DNA of 64,000 nt from Chitinophaga barathri. Its GTDB lineage: Bacteria > Bacteroidota > Bacteroidia > Chitinophagales > Chitinophagaceae. Below are positions 1 to 7,708 of the stretch, piece by piece. Numbering within the stretch: position 1 is the first letter of the stretch; each line of letters starts with the position of its first letter. The translations under genes and the position numbers were made by a program. The stretch spans positions 620,001 through 684,000 of the forward strand of contig NZ_RMBX01000001.1 in NCBI RefSeq assembly GCF_003807585.1, given 5' to 3'. Below the pieces are notes generated by a model. That model was not told where the DNA came from. It searched no databases and saw only the letters and a list, made by a program, of their open reading frames with translations.

Positions 1-1225
1 CGGGAACCTCCAGGTACGTAAAGACATGCCGTTTAGGAGGTGCAGTAACCGCAACAGCGATGCTCTCAAAACGCTTCCTGCTCAATCTTTGTCGGAATCC
101 CGCGGTTAGTATCTCACGGAGCTGTGCGGCGATTTCGTCGAGATCGCCATGCTGCCAGATTGCCTGGGTGGCTTTCCCATACTGGTTGGAACCAGCTTTC
201 ACCTCATTTCCACAAATAAGATGAGTGTGCTGCGAAAGGAATTTGTTCACAGTATATTGCCCGTATTCGTTCTCTTGTGGCACTACATCTTGCAGCAATA
301 TTTCTTCACTGGTAAGGGCAGTCTTCTGTAGGTTCTTTTGAACAACCAGCAGGTGGGTAGGTGCTTCCGTATTGCCCGTAGTTTTCATAAGATTATCCGG
401 CATAACGGCCAATGCGACCAGATCCGCCTTAGAAAATAGTCTTGCGCGATTTTCCTGGTTACCAGGGCTATTGAGAAAAGCGTCAGTAGTGAGAAAAGCA
501 AGTATTCCTCCATCAGCAACAATATCGATGCCTTTTGCGAAAAAGTAGTTGTGAATCCGGGAGGTGTTCCAGTCTTCATACGCACGGTCATAAACAGAGA
601 AGTTGCCGAATGGAATGTTACTTACAATCAGGTCTGTAATAGCTTCTCGATCTGCCACTTCTTCCAGACCACAGATGTGAATGTTGGTTGGCACCGACCA
701 TGTGCTGGAAAGCGCTTTCAGGATATTGCCGGTTAGGTGGTCTTTTTAGACGGCGGTAACCTCTTGCAGGTTGGGAAACGACCGGACGGCCTCGGTGATG
801 AAAATCCCGGCGCCGGCACTCGGCTCGTATATCCTTTGAGGGGAAAGGCCACTTTCGATCATGGCTTCAAACAGGACTTGTGGAATGACAGTCGGTGTGT
901 AGAATGCAGACAGCACGCTCTCCTTCATGGCGCTTACCGCCTGCTTGTAGTCATCGGCGGCAAGGTGCTCAGAAAGTAAGAGATGGAGATCCCGATTTAA
1001 AGGTAATAGCTGCAGGTCCGCCTCCTTAGCGCCGGATGCAACCCAGCCTTCCCGCTCAGTGCCGGGAAAAAGGATGGCGGGAATACCTCCGAAGCCCGCG
1101 TATGATTTCAAGGCGGAAACCTCCTGCTCGGATAGCTTCCTTTTTCCGTCCCATTGCAGGGATATCCGTAAAGCCGCAAGGTTGCCCTCCAGCTTACGCT
1201 TCGCATTGTAAGCCATACCACACAA
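1..1225 (-). pseudogene. N-6 DNA methylase-like ICE protein, interrupted by an in-frame TAA; 3' part off the left edge
   Basis: The frame opens at the ATG at 1225, reads 159 codons to a TAA at 746-748, then continues in the same frame without another stop to base 1. Before the stop is the Rossmann-like motif I region (YEPSAGAGIF); after it is an amino-methylase motif IV variant (SNIPFGNF, near 602-625). Both halves therefore belong to one adenine-methyltransferase-like domain. Large proteins with this domain, often fused to a helicase, are common in Bacteroidota conjugative transposons beside DUF1896, as here (27 bp gap). A single substitution, for example GAA to TAA, would explain the break. 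It could be a real null allele or a sequencing error. The fragment before the stop lacks motif IV and is unlikely to work alone. Confidence 0.75.
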
Positions 1226-1252
1226 TTCATGTTCACTACGAAGATTTGGAAG

Positions 1253-1690
1253 CTATGCCTCCGCTGAGATGTATTCGCTAATGGCGCCAACTATGGAGTA
1301 GCGCAGCAGGCGATTGTCTTGGGTCTCGAAAGAAAAGCCAAAGCGATCAAACTCTTCTCCACACACCGTTAGGAGACTCATGACGGCGTGTATGCGCACA
1401 CCACTATGCGTAAACTGCGTAAGATAATCGCTAAAATCCTCCTCTAGGATGTCAAGTACATACCTGAAGCGGGAAGGCCCGAGCTCGGAGATCATTTGTG
1501 CCATGCACTGCTCCTCAATTTCATAGGCTGGCATTTCCCTGGCAAGCAGAGAGGCAAGCAGGTGGTCGACGGAATCGACCTTCCCATGCAAATAATCGGT
1601 ATATCCTCCCGTCTGCTGCAGCGAAGAAACAATTTCCGGGCTATGATCAACCAGGTAAGTATGCAGCCGCTGTGTTAGTAATTCTTGCAT
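1253..1690 (-). CDS. DUF1896 family protein
   Basis: This 145-residue protein resembles DUF1896, a small family carried by Bacteroidota conjugative transposons just upstream of the methylase/helicase gene. It has no signal peptide or membrane segment and is predicted to be a mostly helical, acidic cytoplasmic protein (for example VLDILEEDFSDYLTQF in the middle). The molecular function is unknown. It is followed after 27 bp by the interrupted methylase gene on the same strand, so the two were probably cotranscribed. Length fits the family, and the first ATG is used. Confidence 0.75.
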   Translation of the reverse strand: MQELLTQRLHTYLVDHSPEIVSSLQQTGGYTDYLHGKVDSVDHLLASLLAREMPAYEIEEQCMAQMISELGPSRFRYVLDILEEDFSDYLTQFTHSGVRIHAVMSLLTVCGEEFDRFGFSFETQDNRLLRYSIVGAISEYISAEA

Positions 1691-1933
1691 TTGTACTGTT
1701 TTAGTGAATTATTGCATCAAGCCAGTATCAGGGTAAAAATGCGTTTTTTTGTCGTTATCAAAGATCAGATTCATGCAGTGTATAAAAAAATAACTATCTC
1801 CCTGGGCATTAGCTTCAGGTGATAGACGGCATATGTGTCAATCACCATACAACGAGGACCGGGTGAGAACAAACAGAATCAGCGATAGACATGGCGTTCG
1901 AAATGATTTCCTGTAAAACTTGTATATAGGCGG

Positions 1934-2146
1934 CTATTGCGAAAACAGCCGGAACACTTCCGCTGGATCGGCTTCGCCGGAAACCTTATCGCGCAAAGAA
2001 TCCCTTTGCTCTCCCCCACCAAAAAAATGCAGTCGATCCTCTCCGTATATGACATACCGTCCAACATAAAAATCTTCAATCCCGTTGAACTTTTCTGTTT
2101 GCAACATGCTATAGCATTCGTGCATTTTCAATAAGGGAACATACAT
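1934..2146 (-). CDS. Small hypothetical protein in the island
   Basis: A 70-codon frame with coding-like composition (FYVGRYVIYGEDRLHFFGG, then a charged C-terminus). It has no recognised domain, signal peptide or membrane segment. It lies alone upstream of DUF1896 on the same strand, about 240 bp away. No terminator or promoter was found to support it, so it may be a real accessory gene or a decayed fragment. The rest of 1691-2365 shows nothing else I can support. Confidence 0.35.
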   Translation of the reverse strand: MYVPLLKMHECYSMLQTEKFNGIEDFYVGRYVIYGEDRLHFFGGGEQRDSLRDKVSGEADPAEVFRLFSQ

Positions 2147-2365
2147 AATTCACGTATTTCATTCACAAATAAATGTCGGCGAACGGGTCTAAAAGATATC
2201 AATACCGCCAGCCTTGAGACTAAGTTCCACGAACTACCCTAGACAAAATACAGGAATGCACAGGTGTGCAAAAAATAAGTCCTCCAACTTAAAAATAAAA
2301 GACACAGGACTATCAAACTGGGTGAAAGAGGGAACGCCTACTTGGAAATTGCAGGCAAAAATTCC

Positions 2366-3691
2366 ATGAAAGTTATTTTCAACCAAAAATGCAGCGGCAA
2401 ATACATGACATGCCGCATACTGACTTTTATCGCAGCATGTATGATCCTGATCCTCTCATGCCGTAAACAACCGGCAGCATCAGATCCAACACCGATAATA
2501 CAGGTTCCAATGGACAGCCCTGTCTCCCAATTCTTTTCTGCCCTACAATCCAACGACGAGGCATGGTCGCTGGTAGAAAGACTTGAAAAGGCATACGGAC
2601 CTGCCCGCTGGACAGACGCGCTTGCAAAAACTGGGGGTGAACGATCCATTTGCATCTTGCCGATGGCCTATAGCGGCGCCGATACAGTTTCGGCTTTACT
2701 TGCACTGGAGCTGAAAACAAGTATCCGGATTAAGGTTATTGATGCTGGTGATTTCCCAGTCAACACACCGAAAAGTGCCAAAAGCGAAACCGGCAGGCTG
2801 CTACATTTTATCAATTTCCGGACATTCGGTGCCCAGGGGTTGTCCGGCCAAAGGATTAAATTTGACCATAAGAATGTCGATTCTCTGCTACAATCCGCAG
2901 ACGCGTCCAGAATGGCCCAGATGACGATGTCGGTTTGCTATCACTATTCAGCTTGTACAGGGGACGGATTCGGCAACTGCGTGGGGAATTATTCCTTTTA
3001 CACCGAATGTTATAGCTCTACGACCTGGTTCGATGACTACAGCTATATTGACATGCCAATTTACGGTGGTGATATCGACGGTAGTCCGCGCCCTGGATCA
3101 GGTGGTGGCACTGGCTCGGGCAGCTCAACGCTGGCGCCGCCCCTGAAGCGTATTGATGACCCCGCCGCATACCTCTGTTTCGATAGGACCCAACCCGCTG
3201 TCCTAACCATTTATGTTGACCAGCCGCTGCCAGGCGCGGATGATCCATTTACCGTTTTGGGTAAAATGGGCCATGCCTTTATCTCTATTGAACAACCAGG
3301 TCAAATGGGAGTTAGCCGGCGATTTATCGGCTTCTACCCTCAAACTCCGGTAAATCCTTTCGGAAACACCGCCGCTCCGGCTGCCCTGGGAAACGATGAA
3401 GGGAAAAAACATGATGTACGGCTACCTATCGCACTTACCCCAAGTCAGCTTCAGAAGGTCCTGGATGCAATTCTGACCTATCAAGAAGTGTACGATCTGG
3501 AATCGTATAACTGTACGGACTTTTGCATGGATGTGGCGCAGGCTGCAGGTATCCTCATCCCGCGCAATTCCGGATGGTGGATTTTCGGCCGCGGCCGCAA
3601 TCCAGGTCGGATGGGCGAAGATATGCGTGCTATGCCTGGAGTAATTACCAAAGGCGGCAGAAGTATGAGGAACACAGGCAACTGTGATTGA
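2366..3691 (+). CDS. Lipoprotein with a C-terminal papain/NlpC-like His...Cys domain
   Basis: A secreted lipoprotein of 441 residues. A hydrophobic stretch ends in the lipobox ILSC at residue 32. The ATG at 2405 would give a more standard 19-residue signal ending in that Cys, so the start is uncertain; a TTG at 2342 is also in frame. An N-terminal region of unknown fold is joined by a Gly/Ser/Pro-rich linker (near 3085-3140) to a C-terminal domain. That domain has a GHAFISI motif (His about 303), a GFYP motif and SYNCTDFCMD (Cys about 383). His before Cys suggests a permuted papain-like or LRAT/NlpC-like hydrolase. This is inference from motif order; I recall similar unnamed lipoproteins in Bacteroidota but cannot name a family. 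It sits alone on its strand in the island. Confidence 0.7.
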   Translation: MKVIFNQKCSGKYMTCRILTFIAACMILILSCRKQPAASDPTPIIQVPMDSPVSQFFSALQSNDEAWSLVERLEKAYGPARWTDALAKTGGERSICILPMAYSGADTVSALLALELKTSIRIKVIDAGDFPVNTPKSAKSETGRLLHFINFRTFGAQGLSGQRIKFDHKNVDSLLQSADASRMAQMTMSVCYHYSACTGDGFGNCVGNYSFYTECYSSTTWFDDYSYIDMPIYGGDIDGSPRPGSGGGTGSGSSTLAPPLKRIDDPAAYLCFDRTQPAVLTIYVDQPLPGADDPFTVLGKMGHAFISIEQPGQMGVSRRFIGFYPQTPVNPFGNTAAPAALGNDEGKKHDVRLPIALTPSQLQKVLDAILTYQEVYDLESYNCTDFCMDVAQAAGILIPRNSGWWIFGRGRNPGRMGEDMRAMPGVITKGGRSMRNTGNCD

Positions 3692-3695
3692 AAAC

Positions 3696-3730
3696 GAGAG
3701 AAAAAAGACCGGCATCTCTATGCCGGTCTT
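3696..3730 (-). terminator. Rho-independent terminator, minus strand
   Basis: A perfect 11-bp stem (3705-3715 with 3720-3730) has a 4-nt loop. On the minus strand it is followed by a T-rich tract (complement of the A-run at about 3700-3706). It would end a transcript coming from 3749-4006. It may also stop the plus-strand lipoprotein gene, but there is no good T-run on that side. Confidence 0.7.
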
Positions 3731-3748
3731 ACAAAACAACATAAACTA

Positions 3749-4006
3749 TTAATAAAACATATGCGTATTGCCCACAACTCCCGAGCAGTTCTTCGGCCGG
3801 GGACCATTGATTGAACCACTTCCCATTTTCCATTGCTGCAAGATTTTCGGATACCCAATGCAAACGAATATGAAAATAGATTTACTGCCTTGAATATTGA
3901 GTTGTACTAAAGATTTATTATTTTCGGGTATTGATAGTAGTTTGCACACCGACAAAGATCTTTTGCCAGCATCGCTGAAGTAGCAGCAATGAGAAATCCC
4001 CGTCAA
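3749..4006 (-). CDS. Small hypothetical protein
   Basis: An 85-codon frame without a recognised domain. The C-terminal third (SGSINGPRPKNCSGVVG) looks coding-like, while the N-terminal part is less convincing, so the true start may be further in. Its main support is a strong hairpin terminator 20-45 bp downstream oriented for this strand. It could be the tail of a decayed gene. No neighbours share its strand. Confidence 0.35.
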   Translation of the reverse strand: MTGISHCCYFSDAGKRSLSVCKLLSIPENNKSLVQLNIQGSKSIFIFVCIGYPKILQQWKMGSGSINGPRPKNCSGVVGNTHMFY

Positions 4007-4147
4007 TTATTAAAAAAACTATTGGTTGGCAAAAGGGTTAGAGTTAACGATCGAGGCAAAAGAGTTTGTGCCATATCGAAGCTTCGTTCATCGGTACTAT
4101 TGTAGACTTATCGCGGGACCTTCTATGGTTTTATATTAAATGGGACA

Positions 4148-4447
4148 ATGGTTCACAAAAAAAATCAACCAGTTATTCAAGAATCTTTTTTGAATTTGCG
4201 AACGAAGATCAGCAGCATGGATAAAAAAGTGGATGTATCGGTATTAAATACTTTCGAATATAACTACCTCATGGATCAGTACCTGCAGGAAGAAGACCAT
4301 ATTTCTGCCCAGATTGTTGCACTGCTTTCTGATCTTGTCTACATTCAAAGCCGGCTACCAATTTTTAAGCAATTGGATCGTCGGGACACAGCGATATCAC
4401 CCAATAGTACTGATTCAATTGTTCAGGCGGACGAGGAACAAATGTAG
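4148..4447 (+). CDS. Small hypothetical helical protein
   Basis: A 99-residue, mostly hydrophilic protein with a likely helical core (residues about 35-75). There is no signal peptide, no membrane segment and no known domain. The first ATG is used. It stands alone, 280 bp upstream of the JAMM-like lipoprotein gene on the same strand; that 280-bp gap shows no gene or clear terminator. Its function is unknown. Confidence 0.45.
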   Translation: MVHKKNQPVIQESFLNLRTKISSMDKKVDVSVLNTFEYNYLMDQYLQEEDHISAQIVALLSDLVYIQSRLPIFKQLDRRDTAISPNSTDSIVQADEEQM

Positions 4448-4728
4448 TGAACAGGTTGATGACCGACGCCCCGTAGCTACTTGTCCATTATTTTTTCTAT
4501 GTATACAATGAACCCACTACATGCAGGAATACTAGCAGCGAGAGGAGTGCGTACCGTTTAACGCCACGCAAGCCTGCTACAATCCTCGCTGGCTGGAACC
4601 ACGCCCGTTTTGCCGTATCCCGACAATAAAAACTCAAACATCTTGGTGCTTTTATTAGTTAACCACTAAATAACAATCGTGCGCAATAAGCCATGCTATT
4701 TTAAGGGCCAAACCAAAACCCATATGCT

Positions 4729-6045
4729 ATGATACGAAGTGTTACCCTTTTATGCCTCACCCTCATGCTGGTTTATACCGGTTGCGCCAGGAAGGATTCT
4801 ATCACTCCTGACTCTGAAAGACAAAAAATCCTGAACTACCTACACGCCCAAGCACAGAAGTATCCTCAACTACAACGGGACCTGCCGCAACTTGACTTAA
4901 AGCACTATTCCCGAGTTAAAAGCGAAAATGTCGAAATCTTGGCTATATCTCTGCCAAAGAAAGCCGATGGCCTCTCTGAGCGCATCATCCTGGAGTTAGA
5001 GAACGGGATTATCAAAAATGGATTTAAGTTGTCGTATCGCGGTAAACTTTCAGAAATTGAAGCCAATGAGCAAATTCTCAATTTTTATCGTAAAGACTTC
5101 AACCATGTCTCAGGGCAACTGGATGGCCGGCAATTCTCTGAAAATCCATTATTTAGCGTTAAATTTAATGAGGGTAAACTGTCCACCTTTTCGATAGCTA
5201 CGGCAAAACCACGCCGCGCAACAGAGATGGCCAGGGACATCCAGCATCCAAGAATATGTACCCACTGGTACTGGGTTACTTACAACTCTACTACCGGTGA
5301 AATATATTCTACGGATTACATGTACACATCTTGTGAGGGCGAGGCCGGCGGAGCCGTTGCAGATGTCGATGCCGTCGGGGGGAGCAGTGAGGTCACGACA
5401 AATCCATGCGACAGGGCCGGTCAATTTGCAGGAAACAATTACTACATGGACCGCTTAGAAGCCTTGTTAAGTCCGACTTATATGAATATAAATTATGAAG
5501 TATTGTCTATTTCGTCACGGAACTACACGGGTGGACCGGAATATTCAAATTTTTTCCAGGGCAGTCCCAATCAACACAGTGTTTCGACAAATTGGTCTGC
5601 CTACGGTCAGCGGTCGATCACCACGATGGTCCATACCCATGTGCAAGGCGGTTCGTCGTTCTACTCTGTTTCTGATTTACACGTAATGTACAGCGTTGTA
5701 AAAAATGGGCAGGTGTACGACGTAGAGGCTTTCAATATGATGTTGGCTACTTACAATGGGACTGTATACAATTGTCAGGTGGACAACCTCAATGCATTCA
5801 TTGCATTTGGGGACACCTGGTTGAATTCGGAAAACGCAAGAACGTTATTGGAGTTGAGGTGGAGTGAAATCTATAACATAAAAGGCAATAACTCCCCGGC
5901 TCAGAATCAGGCAGGAATGGAAAGCTGGATGAATGCGATGAACACAGGACTTGTTTTCTACCAGGGCAATACCAGCAATCTTTCCTCCTGGACGCCTATT
6001 TTCAAAAATTCAAATGGGCAACTAATAAAAGTACCTTGTCAATGA
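4729..6045 (+). CDS. Lipoprotein with a JAMM/JAB-type metalloprotease signature
   Basis: This 438-residue protein has a lipoprotein signal ending at VYTGC (Cys19), so it is predicted to be outer-membrane or periplasm anchored. The N-terminal half (about 30-165) is of unknown fold. The C-terminal half holds His302-x-His304, then Ser313-x-x-Asp316 (VHTHVQGGSSFYSVSD), with Glu257 (YEVLSIS) about 45 residues upstream. Together these fit the JAMM pattern E...HxH...SxxD, with 8 rather than 7 residues before the Ser. JAMM proteins are Zn peptidases or isopeptidases; RadC at 13908 in the same island has the same motif type. The stop codon overlaps the start of the next gene by 4 bp, implying coupled expression. 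The substrate is unknown and the assignment is motif-based. Confidence 0.7.
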   Translation: MIRSVTLLCLTLMLVYTGCARKDSITPDSERQKILNYLHAQAQKYPQLQRDLPQLDLKHYSRVKSENVEILAISLPKKADGLSERIILELENGIIKNGFKLSYRGKLSEIEANEQILNFYRKDFNHVSGQLDGRQFSENPLFSVKFNEGKLSTFSIATAKPRRATEMARDIQHPRICTHWYWVTYNSTTGEIYSTDYMYTSCEGEAGGAVADVDAVGGSSEVTTNPCDRAGQFAGNNYYMDRLEALLSPTYMNINYEVLSISSRNYTGGPEYSNFFQGSPNQHSVSTNWSAYGQRSITTMVHTHVQGGSSFYSVSDLHVMYSVVKNGQVYDVEAFNMMLATYNGTVYNCQVDNLNAFIAFGDTWLNSENARTLLELRWSEIYNIKGNNSPAQNQAGMESWMNAMNTGLVFYQGNTSNLSSWTPIFKNSNGQLIKVPCQ

Positions 6046-6611
6046 ACAAACTTCTCACTCTCCTTATATTTGTTGTATGCTTTACCGGTGCTGCCTTCGG
6101 GCAGCACCATAAAGTCGCCGGCATACAGGGGCAGAAATTGTCCAACGTGGATTCCGGCCTTCTCACTTACACAGGTTCATGGATTTACCAATCGGATAGT
6201 TGCACCATCACCGTCCGATTCGCAGTTGATACGATCACGTATCCTGATGGCATTCAATCAAAAGTTTTGTTGGGTGTCCACCAGCTGGAAGGAAAACAAA
6301 GCGAATCTTCGATGAACTATCCATTGAATATTGATTCTGCAACTATCCTTGCAGTACCTATTGATTCAGGCTATCTCTATGCAATTGTCCGAGAGATCAA
6401 TAAAAAACATAAAATTTCAGTAAGGCTGAAGCATACCATCGAGGGTTGCCTATATTGGGAACGCCTTATGATCCGTCGGGATTCCTTTTTTGAGTATACA
6501 GCGGGAGAGTCAAATTTCCCCACCATCATGGTGCTCTGCCGTGAAGAACCTGCCGAAAATCCACCCCCCAAAAAAAAATACAACTTGAAGGGTTTCCTTA
6601 AAACTGATTAA
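6042..6611 (+). CDS. Small secreted protein coupled to the JAMM-like lipoprotein
   Basis: A 189-residue protein with a cleavable signal peptide (hydrophobic stretch ending near AAFGQ), predicted to be periplasmic. It has no recognised domain. Cys residues are scattered, and the tail is proline- and lysine-rich (PPPKKKYNLKG). The ATG at 6042 overlaps the upstream stop in ATGA; an in-frame TTG at 6036 is less likely. The tight coupling suggests a partner, chaperone, inhibitor or immunity-type role for the upstream protein, but that is inference from arrangement only. Confidence 0.65.
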   Translation: MNKLLTLLIFVVCFTGAAFGQHHKVAGIQGQKLSNVDSGLLTYTGSWIYQSDSCTITVRFAVDTITYPDGIQSKVLLGVHQLEGKQSESSMNYPLNIDSATILAVPIDSGYLYAIVREINKKHKISVRLKHTIEGCLYWERLMIRRDSFFEYTAGESNFPTIMVLCREEPAENPPPKKKYNLKGFLKTD

Positions 6612-6649
6612 ACGCCATGTCACAACCCCAATTATAATGCGGCTAGACG

Positions 6650-7609
6650 CTACCGCTTCCGATACCCGATGTAATCACGGATCACATCCCGCGTCCACCA
6701 ATCAAGATTCCCTCTCATGATGTGCGTTAGCCCCCCGTAAAACTGTATCCGAAGATCGTAGAATTCGATGTTCTCATTCATCGCAAACTTCTTATTGAGG
6801 AACTGGGTTAGATTGAAATCATGCAAATCAACCACCTGCTTTACGGCATCCTCCAAACTGATTTTGTATTCATTTTTTATTACATTGACCATGTTGTGGT
6901 TATCTGCATTGTCCGAGGACCTGGACACCAAAAATAGATCATCTGTTAAGCAGGTCACCATCTGAGCCAGCCGGACAATTTCCGCGTGATCGCTATCATT
7001 TAGTAATTCTTCTGGCAGATACAAATCTGTAACAAATTCCAGTAATAGTGTACTTACATTTACTGCGCTTGTAAAAGGTCGTAGTGTATGAAAGTCCCTA
7101 AAAGTGGGGATTCCTGATGAAGTATCCCGTTTCCAAAGTAAGCCATGCAATATCTGCGAACTGGCCTTGGAAAACCGTTTCTGCCAGCTCTTATTGCTCA
7201 TCGGAACTATCTGGCTCCATACGTTCTGCAGTGCGGCAATCAGTCCGTCTTCATCACCAAAAGATATTGATTCATTGTCCAACACAGCCCGAAACATTTC
7301 CCCAAATTTTCTATAATTCACGAAATCCTCCGATCCGCCTTCTACAATTGCATCAAAACTGTTAAATAATTCATCTATTGAATTGAATAAGGAGTGTATT
7401 TTGTCTGCAAGAGATAATCGTTGGGGGTCCGCGTTTGGATAAAACCTTGAAACCCTTTGAGAGATTGGCATACTCCGGTATTTCTCATTGATTGGGTTAT
7501 ACAAATTAAAGTACCTTACCCAATGTGCCGTAGCATCAGCCGTGCTGACAGCATGAGGATTTACCTGGGATGTAAATGGCGAACTTAGGTTTGGAAAGAA
7601 AACGTCCAT
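6650..7609 (-). CDS. Class I terpene synthase-fold protein with degenerate metal-binding motifs
   Basis: This 319-residue protein follows the bacterial class I terpene synthase layout. The N-terminus matches the family start (FFPNLSSPFTSQVNPHA). A YPxAxPxRLxL stretch (57-66) precedes the first motif. A pyrophosphate-sensor-like Arg177 lies exactly 46 residues before the NSE position. The C-terminus has RGNLDWW and RDY. Both metal motifs are eroded. The DDxxD site reads FNSIDELF, keeping one Asp of the pair. The NSE triad reads DDLFLVSRS, with Leu for Ser and Ser for Glu, although the following DNHNMV keeps the family spacing. It may be catalytically altered or non-catalytic. It is the last gene of a minus-strand group with a UbiA protein and two kinases; a 19-bp palindrome lies 52-70 bp upstream. 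Confidence 0.8.
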   Translation of the reverse strand: MDVFFPNLSSPFTSQVNPHAVSTADATAHWVRYFNLYNPINEKYRSMPISQRVSRFYPNADPQRLSLADKIHSLFNSIDELFNSFDAIVEGGSEDFVNYRKFGEMFRAVLDNESISFGDEDGLIAALQNVWSQIVPMSNKSWQKRFSKASSQILHGLLWKRDTSSGIPTFRDFHTLRPFTSAVNVSTLLLEFVTDLYLPEELLNDSDHAEIVRLAQMVTCLTDDLFLVSRSSDNADNHNMVNVIKNEYKISLEDAVKQVVDLHDFNLTQFLNKKFAMNENIEFYDLRIQFYGGLTHIMRGNLDWWTRDVIRDYIGYRKR

Positions 7610-7660
7610 AGATAGTTATTAATGTCCATAGCCAAGTGAAAACCTAAAATATTGAAAATG

Positions 7661-7679
7661 ACTGCGATAATATCGCAGT
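7661..7679. promoter_or_regulatory. 19-bp perfect palindrome upstream of the terpene-synthase-like gene
   Basis: ACTGCGATA-A-TATCGCAGT has 9-bp arms around one central base. It lies between the hybrid-kinase stop (7709) and the terpene-synthase-like start (7609). It could be an operator for a dimeric regulator. It could also be a weak terminator for the kinase gene, because the minus strand continues T-rich but without a clean T-run. Confidence 0.4.
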
Positions 7680-7708
7680 AGTTGTCGGCACTTCAAGATG
7701 TAGCAGTA

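Noticed and set aside
746..748. Recoding of the stop in the methylase gene
   Set aside because: The codon is TAA. Selenocysteine uses TGA and pyrrolysine uses TAG, and no recoding structure was seen, so a nonsense mutation or sequencing error is simpler.
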